From JACSRF01 sp963695505 (lineage in GTDB: Bacteria; Chloroflexota; Anaerolineae; Promineifilales; Promineifilaceae): a DNA stretch of 64,000 nt. The notes under the pieces were generated by a model that worked only from the letters and a program-made list of their open reading frames with translations, was not told the origin of the DNA and searched no databases. Positions within the stretch are counted from its first letter, which is position 1. Each line of letters starts with the position of its first letter. The stretch covers positions 186,001-250,000 of the forward strand of contig CAVOGX010000015.1 of the NCBI GenBank assembly GCA_963695505.1, written 5' to 3'. Shown here piece after piece: positions 26,810-34,515 of the stretch. The position numbers and the translations under genes are program-made.

Positions 26810-26885
26810 GCGTTTTTGAGGGAGATGCTGTGCCTGGTAATTTGTTGTGCTGCCCCCGGTTTCCAGTAAAATCCAGCAACCAGTC

Positions 26886-26921
26886 AGGTGCGACGCACTT
26901 CTTTATAAGTGCGTCGCACCT
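26886..26921. repeat. Perfect 15-bp hairpin, ACGCACTT family, copy 2
   Basis: AGGTGCGACGCACTT, a CTTTAT loop and AAGTGCGTCGCACCT form a perfect stem immediately upstream of the first Rhs tip. It shares the GACGCACTT core and layout with the hairpin at 24629-24662. Confidence 0.75.
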
Positions 26922-26979
26922 CTGAGACATGAATAGATGCATTTGGTAAATGGCAATCTTGGATGACAAGTGCTGCAAT

Positions 26980-27213
26980 ATGCCCCTCACCCTAACCGGG
27001 ACACTGCCCGACCTGCCCGACGCGGCCACGGGGCTGGTGCATTCGGGTGGGGGTAGGAGGTACCATTCGACGACGCTCAGGGCAGGCGACCCGGCATTGG
27101 GCAGACCTTTACAGCCGCATGCGGCCGGTGGCCCACCCACGCTGCCGCAGGCGCTGAACCGCTACGCGGCGACGGCCGCTGGGCCAACCGGGGGTGTATG
27201 CGGCGGCGCAAAG
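26980..27213 (+). pseudogene. Rhs core tip remnant 1
   Basis: Translates as DLPDAATGLVHSGGGRRYHS, then GDPALGRPLQPHAAGGPPT and PQALNRYAAT, a degraded form of the end of an Rhs/YD-repeat protein, whose classical tip reads RYYDPALGRFLQPDP and LNRYAYV. No upstream YD-repeat body exists. A 24-base in-frame insert (27064-27087) separates the Tyr from DPALGR. Compared with remnant 2 there is one extra G at 27174-27175, and without it the frame runs into the C-terminal domain at VYAAAQS. It lies directly before candidate toxin C-terminus 1. It is the 5-prime part of a displaced (orphan) Rhs-CT module. Confidence 0.75.
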
Positions 27214-27913
27214 CACCTGGAACCCCTTTGACGATGCCTACACGTCAAACACCGGCAAAGCGCTGGTCAGCGACCAGGTTAATGAAGCCGTAACGAGAGG
27301 TCTGTACGCTTACCTGCGGAAATCGGCGTACACAATTGTCGGCGACACAATCGTAGATACGGTTGTGAGGGCCGCTCCAAAGAGTGAATTGCTCGATAGG
27401 GTGCTACGGAAAGCCGGACCAGGCCTCTTGTTTGGCTTAAGCTTTGCGCCGGAGTCGGTACAGCAAGCGGGGCAGCGCCTGGTTAACAAAACTATTGCGG
27501 CAAATCTTCGCCCTGAACTGGAAGAGGTGGTCATCGGCTACAGCTTCAGCTATGGGCACAACCTGCCGGCCGGCCGGGTGGTGGGCAAACTGCTGGCCAG
27601 CAAACTAGGACTATATGCTCTCGATTTGGGTATTGGAGTGGGGGTTGATGTAGGTTATCAGCTCCTTCTTGATTATGGCAACCACTATTTAACACCGCTG
27701 CAACGAGGTACCAGATTAGGTATCCAGGCATTAGGGTCTGGAGTGAGTTTCATCGTTGCTGAAAGTATTGCTTTTTATTTGGGCCCTCCAGGCTGGGTTG
27801 TGTTGGGAGTGGGTATTGGCGCTTCGGTTTTTTGGGATGTGGTATTTGTGCCGCCTTTGCAGCGCCTTTTTGATGCCGAACCACAACGGAATTTAGCACC
27901 GTTGCCTATGTAG
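27194..27913 (+). CDS. Candidate Rhs toxin C-terminus 1 (membrane-domain type)
   Basis: 239 residues that would follow an Rhs tip at VYAAAQ, the junction where toxin domains are normally swapped. The first 130 residues are helical and soluble. The last 110 are hydrophobic and Gly-rich with two or three potential membrane segments (ALDLGIGVGVDVGYQLLLDYG, then GVSFIVAESIAFYLGPPGWVVLGVGIGASVFWDVVFV), and the end reads EPQRNLAPLPM. Candidate 2 shares the DYGNxYL motif, the Gly-rich segments and the PxRNLxP end. A membrane protein gene follows after 12 bases with its own ribosome site. I know no matching toxin family; a pore-forming or membrane-active role is an inference. Confidence 0.55.
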   Translation: MYAAAQSTWNPFDDAYTSNTGKALVSDQVNEAVTRGLYAYLRKSAYTIVGDTIVDTVVRAAPKSELLDRVLRKAGPGLLFGLSFAPESVQQAGQRLVNKTIAANLRPELEEVVIGYSFSYGHNLPAGRVVGKLLASKLGLYALDLGIGVGVDVGYQLLLDYGNHYLTPLQRGTRLGIQALGSGVSFIVAESIAFYLGPPGWVVLGVGIGASVFWDVVFVPPLQRLFDAEPQRNLAPLPM

Positions 27914-27925
27914 GGGGATACACCA

Positions 27926-28436
27926 ATGACTGCAAAAACTGACGTTCTGATTGTTGTATTTGGCTGTATAGTGATTGGTATCATTGGGGTGATATTATCT
28001 ATTGCCACTCGAACAGGACGGTATAAACGTTGGTGGTTAAGAAAGTCATCTCCAATAGCACCTGTTAGTATTGTTTATGTATCAGAACTGATTAGCATCC
28101 TCCTTTTTTTTACAGCTATTCTAGTTGGTTTCCAGATTAGCCCTGCTACTACGAGGAATGATATTTTTATACTTTGGCTGCCCATCACTTATTCTTATGG
28201 TTGTTCTTTCTATATGGCAGCCACGATGGTTGACACCTAAATGGCTTCGTTGGTTAGAAACTCATTATGAAAACCTTATACCCTTGCTACGGGAAGACGC
28301 GATACGAATGGGGGCATGGAAGTGGGAACGGCAAGTTAGCACACAAGAAGGATTGGAAGAATGGGTGGCAGAAGTAAGGCAGAAACATAAGCTGGATGAA
28401 GTAGACCAGCGTTTCATTGGCGACCCACACGCATAA
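27926..28436 (+). CDS. Candidate immunity protein 1, membrane protein (one frameshift)
   Basis: The start at 27926 follows AGGGGGA. The first frame has hydrophobic segments VLIVVFGCIVIGIIGVILSIA and LISILLFFTAILVGF, then runs out at 28240. The other frame takes over at about 28160-28200 (LILMVVLSIWQPRWLTPKWLRWLE) and ends with TQEGLEEWVAEVRQKHKLDE at 28436. The downstream half matches immunity protein 2, including the W(L)RWLE and TQEGLEEWV-EVRQKH blocks, so the two frames are one gene of about 165 residues split by a single base. Position right after a toxin-like C-terminus supports an immunity role; this is an inference. Confidence 0.55.
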
Positions 28437-28457
28437 AATCACCAATCGTTGTAGTTT

Positions 28458-28487
28458 CCCCGGCAAATTTCTGAGAATTTGCCGGGG
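28458..28487 (+). terminator. Hairpin after the first toxin/immunity pair
   Basis: CCCCGGCAAATT, a 6-base loop and AATTTGCCGGGG form a perfect 12-bp stem 22 bases after the immunity stop, followed by TTACATTTT. Probably a terminator. Confidence 0.65.
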
Positions 28488-28560
28488 TTACATTTTCCCG
28501 GTCATCTACTTACCGCTGGTGTTGGTGGATAGGAATGGTGACGAAGACAGGCCGTATGGT

Positions 28561-28807
28561 GTACGATAGCTTACGGTATGGTCATGACCAACACCCTGCC
28601 CCTCACCGCTAACGGGCACACTGCCCGACGTACCTGATGCGGCGACGGGGCTGGTGCATTTGGGTGGGGGTAGGTGGTACGACCCGGCACTGGGCAGACC
28701 CTTACAACCGAATCCGGCCGGCGGCCCACCCACCGCTGCCCCAGGCGCTGAACCGCTACGCGGCGACGCCGCTGGGCCAGCCGGGGGTGCTATGCGGCGG
28801 CGCAAAG
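28561..28807 (+). pseudogene. Rhs core tip remnant 2
   Basis: Closely related to remnants 1 and 3 at the DNA level. It translates (with small shifts) as YDS-YGM, TNTLPLT, DAATGLVHLGGGRWYDPALG, RPLQPNPAGGPPT, PQALNRYAATPLGQPGV. It lacks the 24-base insert and so keeps the undisturbed WYDPALGR. One extra C at 28790 breaks the frame before TATGCGGCGGCGCAAAG, where C-terminus 2 continues as YAAAQSDAFNW. It sits directly between immunity 1 and candidate toxin 2. Confidence 0.75.
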
Positions 28808-28835
28808 TGATGCTTTCAACTGGACGCCTCATGCT

Positions 28836-29543
28836 GTGGGGTTTGCGAAGAATACGGCCGTAGAGTTGGCTCGCGATATTTCTGTCATTACGGGATATAC
28901 ATACGAAGGTATCCGCCGTATCGCTGTTCGGGGAAGCTACCAGACCCTCATGCAAAACCTACCTGATGCGCTGCAAGAATTTCCCGGCCGGTTGGTAGGC
29001 AGTGACCCGGAGGCCATGTTCTACCTGACGAGGATTCGCGTCCAGGCAGATGCGCCGCTGCAAATTGGCGTCAGGGCCAGGCAGTTAGCGCAAGAATTAA
29101 CCGAAGGTTTGCCTGATGACTCCCTGGTGCAGATGCGCGGTGGGTTGAGTGGCTATGTAAGAACCGCAGACGCGATCCCCGGCAAGCTAGACGACGTTAT
29201 CAACCTGAATTACATAGGCTTTGGCCTGGATTTTGCCATTGGGTTTGCCTTCCAGTTTGGGCAGGATTATGGGAATCCTTATCTGTCAACCGGACAGGTT
29301 GTAGGGCGGTCAATAACCTCTGGGCTGGGGGGCGCCCTCACTTCCGGTGTTGCTGTTCTGGTATTTTGTGGGCCGAGTGCTCCTGTATGTGCAGTTGCGG
29401 CTGGCGTTGCAGGCGGTTTAGTTTGGTCAACGATCGGGCAACCATTTGTATATCAAAGAATCCCCTTCCTTTTGCCGTCTCCCCGAAACCTAAAGCCGTC
29501 AGCGTACTCAATAGAGAAAACGGGATTTGCTGATTTGTTATGA
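28836..29543 (+). CDS. Candidate Rhs toxin C-terminus 2 (membrane-domain type)
   Basis: 235 residues from the first available start; the natural reading continues upstream to YAAAQSDAFNWTPHAV at the Rhs junction. The N-terminal half is soluble and differs from candidate 1. The C-terminal half has FGLDFAIGFAFQFGQDYGNPYL, Gly-rich hydrophobic segments (SGLGGALTSGVAVLVF and VCAVAAGVAGGLVWSTIGQPF) and the end PSPRNLKPS, all alignable by eye with candidate 1. Its TGA overlaps the ATG of the next gene (ATGA, 29540-29543), an arrangement typical of toxin-immunity pairs. Toxic activity is not shown; the shared C-terminus could also be a delivery or membrane-anchoring part. Confidence 0.55.
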   Translation: MGFAKNTAVELARDISVITGYTYEGIRRIAVRGSYQTLMQNLPDALQEFPGRLVGSDPEAMFYLTRIRVQADAPLQIGVRARQLAQELTEGLPDDSLVQMRGGLSGYVRTADAIPGKLDDVINLNYIGFGLDFAIGFAFQFGQDYGNPYLSTGQVVGRSITSGLGGALTSGVAVLVFCGPSAPVCAVAAGVAGGLVWSTIGQPFVYQRIPFLLPSPRNLKPSAYSIEKTGFADLL

Positions 29544-29998
29544 ACGATATCGAAGGAATTCTTGGAACAATTCTAATATTGGTGGCACCAGGCTTATTTG
29601 CTATTGGTCGCGGGATCTGGATGCTGAAAGGGGGAGCCAAAGGATGGTACATTGCCAGAAACCTTTACGGTGGCTTCTCTTATGCCCAGATTCCGGCTGG
29701 AATAGGTATGTTGTGTTTTGCACTGGCGACGATACCAAAATCGATGGATATGCAAGCGTTGCTTGTTTACATAGGAGGCGGATTTGGACTCTTTGCAGCG
29801 ATTGTCAATTTTGTACAGCCAACCTTTCTGAAGCCAGCCTGGCTCAAATGGTTAGAGCGCAATCATGGAAGGATAATGCCCACTTTAGTGAAAGAGGCAC
29901 GCTCAATGGGGCTGGAAGCGTGGCAGGAAAGGGTTAAGACGCAAGAGGAGCTAGAAATATGGGTGGATGAAGTGCGGCAAAAGCATGGGTTGGGGTAG
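29540..29998 (+). CDS. Candidate immunity protein 2, membrane protein
   Basis: 152 residues, translationally coupled to toxin candidate 2. Three hydrophobic segments (GILGTILILVAPGLFAIGRGIW, YAQIPAGIGMLCFALATI and ALLVYIGGGFGLFAAIVNFV) are followed by a soluble tail: PAWLKWLERNHGRIMPTLVKEARSMGLEAWQERVKTQEELEIWVDEVRQKHGLG. The tail matches immunity 1, so the two proteins are paralogues that have diverged mainly in their membrane parts. I do not recognise a named family. Confidence 0.6.
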   Translation: MNDIEGILGTILILVAPGLFAIGRGIWMLKGGAKGWYIARNLYGGFSYAQIPAGIGMLCFALATIPKSMDMQALLVYIGGGFGLFAAIVNFVQPTFLKPAWLKWLERNHGRIMPTLVKEARSMGLEAWQERVKTQEELEIWVDEVRQKHGLG

Positions 29999-30023
29999 CG
30001 AACTCGCCGCCGGCCGAATCCTG

Positions 30024-30262
30024 TATGATAGCTACGGCATGCCCCTGACCAACACCCTCCCCCCTAACGTTAACCGATACGCTGCCCGACCTGCCCGACG
30101 CAGCCACGGGGCTGGTGCACCTAGGTGGGGGCCGTTTGTACCCTTCGACGAAGCTCAGGGCAGGCGACCCGGCATTGGGCAGACCTTTACAGCCGCATGC
30201 GGCCGGGCGGCCCACCCATTCGGCAGGCTCAGGGATCACCGACGCTGCCCCAGGCGCGGGAA
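30024..30262 (+). pseudogene. Rhs core tip remnant 3, without a C-terminal domain
   Basis: Starts as YDSYGMPLTNTLPP, then DLPDAATGLVHLGGGRLYPS, the same 24-base insert as in remnant 1 (30142-30165), GDPALGRPLQPHAAG and a second short repeat piece (GGCAGGCTCAGGGATCA). The frame decays before the LNRYA motif and no toxin or immunity gene follows; the next gene is a flippase on the same strand. It looks like a scar left by loss of a third module. Confidence 0.7.
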
Positions 30263-30315
30263 GGGGTGTCGTAATGGCGCAGCCCGGAATTGCCCAAACA
30301 CAAAGGCTAACCAGC

Positions 30316-30358
30316 TTGCTCAACCTCTACCTCTAGCTCTACCTCTATCTCTATCTCC
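30316..30358. repeat. CTCTAC/CTCTAT hexamer tract
   Basis: Six-base units CTCTAC, CTCTAG, CTCTAC, CTCTAT, CTCTAT close the Rhs region just before the promoter of the flippase gene. Confidence 0.6.
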
Positions 30359-30375
30359 AAACTGCCGCTCTCTGC

Positions 30376-30381
30376 TATAAT
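30376..30381 (+). promoter_or_regulatory. Extended -10 element, predicted leaderless
   Basis: CTGCTATAAT includes a TGn extension and a perfect TATAAT ending eight bases before the ATG at 30390; no Shine-Dalgarno sequence is present. Confidence 0.55.
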
Positions 30382-30389
30382 CCCCCCTC

Positions 30390-31740
30390 ATGAATAACGG
30401 TATGCGACAACGCGACATTTTCTGGTTCTGGCTGCCCCTGTTCGCCAGTTGGCTGCTGATGACGGCCGAAGGTCCCATCATCAGCGCGGCCATCAACCGC
30501 CTGCCCAACGAGGTGGTGATGCTGGCGGCTATGGGCATCGTCACCAGCCTCTCCGTGACCATCGAAAGCCCCATCATCAACCTGCTGGCCACCTCTACGG
30601 CCCTGGTGCAGGACGGGGCATCTTACCGGCTGGTGCGGCGCTTCACCATTCACCTGGCCCTGCTGCTCACGGTGGTGGCGGCCCTGGTGGCCTTCACGCC
30701 CCTTTTTGACCTGGTGGTGGTGCAAGGGCTGGACGCGCCGCCGGAAGTGGCGCACTGGGTGCGCCCCGGGATGAAAATTATGACCCTGTGGACGGCGGCC
30801 ATTGCCTGGCGGCGCTTTTTGCAGGGGGTGATGATTCGCTTTAACCAGACGCGCAAAATTGCGTGGGGGACCATGGTGCGGCTGACGGCTTCCGGCGGCA
30901 CGGTGGCGGCGCTGGCCCTGGGCACAAGCTGGCCAGGGGTCATTATTGGCAGCACGGCGCTGATGGCCGGGGTCATTGCCGAAGCGGTGTATGCAACGTG
31001 GGCGGTACGGCCGTTACTCCACACCGAACTCGCCCCTGAACATCGCCCCCGCCCCCGGCGACCCCCTCACCTACCGGGAACTGGTGGGGTTCCACCTGCC
31101 CCTGGCGGCCACCTCTCTGCTCATTTTGCTGGCCCAACCGCTGGTCACCTTCAGCCTGGCGCGGCTGCCCCAGCCCACCGAATCCCTGGCGGCGTGGCCG
31201 GTGCTCTTCCAGATGATGCTGATGGCGCGGGCGGCCGCCCTGGCCCTGCCGGAAGTGGTCATTGCCCTGACCCACGGCCCGCAAAATTTTGCGCCTCTGC
31301 GCCGCTTTACGCTGGTTTTGGGTGCAGCCACCACCCTGCTCATGGCCGCCCTCATCCTTACCCCGGCGGCCAGCTATTACATTTTCACCGTGCAAGACAT
31401 GACGCGGCAGGTGGGCGAACTGGCCCAGTCGGCGCTGCTGCTGTTCCTGTTCTTCCCGGCGCTGGCTACGGCCACTTCCTGGCTGCGGGGGCTGCTGATT
31501 AAGGGCAAGGCGACGAAAGAGGTAAACCGGGGGATGGGGATTAATTTGGGGGTAACGGCCGTCATCCTGATTGGCGGTTTGCTGCTGCGGCAGCCCGGCC
31601 TGCCCACCGCCGCCCTGGCCCTCAACCTGGCCTCCCTGGTCGAAACCATTTACCTGGCCTGGCGCGCTCGCGTGGTGCTGCCCGTTGGGCAATACCTGCT
31701 GCGCCGCGCCCTGCCGCCGGTGGAGTCTTTGCAAAGCTAA
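30390..31740 (+). CDS. MOP-superfamily (MATE/ANK-like) membrane transporter (one frameshift)
   Basis: A polytopic membrane protein of about 450 residues with 10-12 hydrophobic segments. Two similar halves begin FWLPLFASWLLMTAEGPII and FHLPLAATSLLILLAQPLV, the pseudo-repeat typical of the MATE/flippase superfamily. The frame switches near 31033-31036, where one extra C in a run of four splits the gene; corrected, it reads HTELALNIAPAPGDPLTYREL. Sequence features such as ESLAAWPVLFQMMLM resemble the ANK-type branch. It follows the Rhs scar and has its own promoter next to the ATG. Substrate unknown. Confidence 0.75.
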
Positions 31741-31882
31741 CAAAAGGCCAAACCTTAACGCAAAGATGCAAAGGTTTTTTCTTCGCTTCTTTGCTTCTTC
31801 CCACCTTTGCGTTAAAAATCCTGCCCAAAATTAAGCTTTGGAAAGCGCAGGCTAACGGTTTATAATCCCTGCTGAGGCGCCC

Positions 31883-32515
31883 ATGATAAAAATTTTGCAA
31901 CTCCCCCTAGGTCCCATGCAAACCAACTGCTATCTGCTGGGCTGTGAAGAAACGATGCAGGCAGCCATCATCGATCCGTCGTGGAACGGCCGTGCCATTG
32001 CCGCCACCGCCGACGAGCAAGGTTGGGACATCACCCACATTCTGCTCACCCACAGCCATTTCGACCACGTGGGCGGCCTGGCCGAACTCAAAACGGAAAC
32101 CAACGCCACCATCTACATTCATCCCGAAGCCCTACAAACGCTGCAAACTGCCACCATGCACGCCGCCATGTTCCAACTGCGCATTCCGGCTCCGCCAGCG
32201 CCAGATGAAATGCTGCAAGATGGGCAGATCATCCACATTGGCAACTGCACGATCAACGTGGTGGAAACGCCCGGCCACGCCCCGGGACACGTCAGCTTTT
32301 ACCTGCCAGAACATGGCGTCATTTTTGATGGGGACGTGCTTTTCCAGCAAAGTATCGGCCGCACCGACCTCCCCGGCGGCGATTATGACCTGCTGATGCA
32401 GACCATCCGCGAAAAGCTGCTCACGCTGCCCGACGAAACCCACGTACTTTCCGGACACGGCCCCGCCACCACCATAGGCGACGAACGCCAGCGGAATCCA
32501 TTTATAGTGGAGTGA
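31883..32515 (+). CDS. MBL-fold metallo-hydrolase, glyoxalase II-like
   Basis: The product has 210 residues and the full zinc-site pattern: THSHFDHVGG (HxHxDH, about residues 54-63), the third His in TPGHAPGHVSFY, Asp in IFDGDVLF, and the last His in VLSGHGPATTIGDE. This short single-domain form is annotated as hydroxyacylglutathione hydrolase-like or persulfide-dioxygenase-like; the substrate cannot be fixed. TATAAT lies at 31861-31866, about 16 bases before the ATG, implying a very short leader. Confidence 0.85.
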   Translation: MIKILQLPLGPMQTNCYLLGCEETMQAAIIDPSWNGRAIAATADEQGWDITHILLTHSHFDHVGGLAELKTETNATIYIHPEALQTLQTATMHAAMFQLRIPAPPAPDEMLQDGQIIHIGNCTINVVETPGHAPGHVSFYLPEHGVIFDGDVLFQQSIGRTDLPGGDYDLLMQTIREKLLTLPDETHVLSGHGPATTIGDERQRNPFIVE

Positions 32516-32524
32516 TTTTCTGAA

Positions 32525-32560
32525 GGCAGTAACCAGAAGTCAGTAGTCAGTATTCAGTGC
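32525..32560. repeat. AGTCAGT heptad tract
   Basis: AGTAACC, AGAAGTC, AGTAGTC, AGTATTC, AGTGC: 7-bp period, in the gap between the convergent MBL and LysM genes. Confidence 0.6.
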
Positions 32561-32637
32561 GCGTTTCCCAGAGGTAAACCTAAGGCTAACTGCATATTGA
32601 TTACTTCATGCTGCTATATGGATGGGGGCACTTTCCG

Positions 32638-34030
32638 TTAATTGGAATCTGGGGAGGGTGTGGAAGTTGGGGCTGGAGTAGCCGTTGGTGGGGGTGTAGG
32701 CGTAGGAACTGCGCCCAACCAGAAGAATGTGCTCTCATTGCTGGTTTCCCCACCATAGGTGTAGATAAACTGGCCATCAGAACGTTCACCGGTCACCTGA
32801 ATGATGCTTACCCGCCAGCGGAACAGGTGCGTTTCGGCCACCTGAGGCCGCCAATTCTGCGGCACGCGCAGGGCTGTATCCCGCGTGAAACCCCGAAACG
32901 GCGGCTGATCAAGCTCATTCAGGTTGCGCAGCTCCACCATATACCACTCAGCAGCGCCTAAATCCTTGACGGCCGCCCACTGCAGCAAAAATGAGGTGCC
33001 TGGAGGATCAATGGTCATATTGTCCACCGGGTAGAGCAGGTTGGGACCTGGCAAGGGTGACGTTGGGGATGGCGTAGGCGAAGGGCCAGGGCGTCGGTGG
33101 CAGACTGCCGCCATACACAATTTCGGGAATGCACAAGGTATCCCCGCGCTGCAAAATATACTCGTCTGTCAGGCGATTCACGCTTAAAAACAGGCCAAAA
33201 TCGACGTCGAAGCGGGCGGCGACACCGGAAAGCGAATCGCCGAGCTGCACTTCATACCGCTGGCAGTCGGTGGGATCGGCAATGACGACCTCGCCGTTGA
33301 TTTCTTCGGCGACGGGCACAAGGGGTGGTGTGGCCGTGGGGAAGGGAATCAGGAGCGTTTGCCCCACCTGGATGGGGGCTTCGACGCTGAAGCCGTTGGT
33401 GCTGGCAATGCTCTCAGGGGAGACCCGATACCGCAGGGAGAGGCCAATGAGGGTTTCGCCGCTGGTTACCTGATGGCTTTGCGGTGGCTGCGGGGTATCC
33501 GTGGGGGCCGGCGTAAAGGTGATGGTGGGGGTGGCGCTGGGGCGCGGGGTCTCGCTGGGCCAGGGGGTCCATGTGGGGGTAGCACTGGAGGTGGGCGGAA
33601 TGGGTGAGGCAGTAGGGAACAGGGCAACGGCGGAGACGGGAGCCTGGAAGCGTAAGATGAGAATGGCCAGGATGATGAGCGTTAGGGTGAAAACGGCCGT
33701 TACCAAACGCACGCCAATCACCCGCCAGTCCCGTTCTTTTTGTGCTGAGAGGGGTGTTGCTACCCGAGCTTTAACTACCGGTTTGGGTGGTTCAGGCGGT
33801 GCAGTTGGCGCTTCAACTTCGTCAGCCGGGGCAACGATTTCAGCAGGCAATTCTTCAGGAATAGGGGCTGGCTCAGAAGAGGGTACGGGCGCAGGGTCCT
33901 GAGGCAGCATTTCGCCACACATCAAGCACTGGGTCGCTCCCGCGGTAACCACCGTGTCGCAGTTTGGACAGCGGCGTAATGGCTCTTCAAAATCCGCCGA
34001 TTCGGGCGAAATGGGTTCGCTTTCACTCAT
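32638..34030 (-). CDS. Membrane-anchored LysM protein with N-terminal zinc ribbon (one frameshift)
   Basis: About 460 residues. A zinc ribbon (CPNCDTVVTAGATQCLMC) lies near the N-terminus, then an acidic Pro-rich stretch, one transmembrane helix (VRLVTAVFTLTLIILAILILRF), a Thr/Pro linker, two LysM domains (HQVTSGETLIGLSLRYRVSPESI and YEVQLGDSLSGVAARFDVDFGLF) and a C-terminal beta-rich domain (LLYPVDNMTIDPPGTSFLLQW) with a Pro/Thr tail. The LysM part should lie outside and bind glycan. One extra base at 33088 breaks the frame in the linker; corrected it reads PPTPGPSPTPSP. The start at 34030 is chosen because it lies downstream of a clear promoter at 34083-34110. Confidence 0.8.
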
Positions 34031-34082
34031 ACTGTTAGGGGCAGAAACGGCCGTTGTCACCGCTTCTGCGTCGAAACGCGGC

Positions 34083-34110
34083 ATTATACCAGACTTAGCA
34101 CCTGTCACAA
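34083..34110 (-). promoter_or_regulatory. Sigma70-type promoter of the LysM gene
   Basis: On the minus strand TTGTGA, a 16-base spacer and a perfect TATAAT. The predicted transcript starts near 34075, about 45 bases before the ATG at 34030. Confidence 0.65.
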
Positions 34111-34205
34111 AAACCACAGCGCCGCATCTAAATAGCAGATGAGTATGGAGCAGAGTGGCGAAAGGAAATCCAAGGGGTTATTATCTACTTCAAAGAGGCG
34201 GCAGG

Positions 34206-34461
34206 ATGAGGCAAGAAAAGCGTAAAATGCAGAAGCATTATTGGTGGCAAGAAAAAAGCCTTCTTGTAACAACCCCAGATTACGACTCAAGCACCCACAG
34301 AAACGGCCGTGTATGGTTCCGACGACCTCTGCCTGCTCTCGCCGCCCAAACCAGGCGATTTGTGCCCTTTCTGCCAGAAAGGGAGCCTCGCATATGACGG
34401 TTTGTTCCTGCTCACCTGCGGCAAGTGCAAGAAGGTCGCCGAAGGCGGCTGTTTTACCTGA
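34206..34461 (+). CDS. Small zinc-ribbon protein (probable frameshift)
   Basis: The end of this frame reads YGSDDLCLLSPPKPGDLC, then PFCQKGSLAYDGLFLLTC and GKCKKVAEGGCFT-stop, a clear CxxC...CxxC zinc ribbon. Upstream, another frame starts with ATG at 34206 (MRQEKRKMQKHYWWQEKSLL). Removing one A near 34297 joins them through STHETAVYGS, which also restores the usual ETAV reading of an ACGGCCGT octamer. The joined product has about 84 residues. Function unknown. Confidence 0.5.
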
Positions 34462-34515
34462 TAAAAAAGCTAAGCAGAGGCGGGTCCTCTGCAATAAAAT
34501 AGAGGAGACAAAATT

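Larger units (their letters stand above)
26478..26949. other. Intergenic region with several repeats, before the Rhs tip array
   Basis: About 470 bases without a gene. It contains a TGTCAT...ATGACA element (26573-26642), a GAGGATA heptad tract (26770-26809) and a perfect 15-bp hairpin (26886-26921). No promoter was recognised. Confidence 0.6.

Noticed and set aside
26950..27231. 93-codon frame at Rhs tip 1 as an independent gene
   Set aside because: Its content is the decayed Rhs core end and shares sequence with two other copies; it is part of the tip plus a frameshift, not a separate gene.
30973..31743. A 256-codon minus-strand frame, Gln/Gly-rich
   Set aside because: Antisense to the second half of the flippase; composition is typical of a shadow frame.
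21803..32560. Heptad tracts considered as CRISPR or VNTR arrays
   Set aside because: Units are 7 bp, differ within a tract and have no spacers, so they are not CRISPR; unit sequences also differ between tracts.
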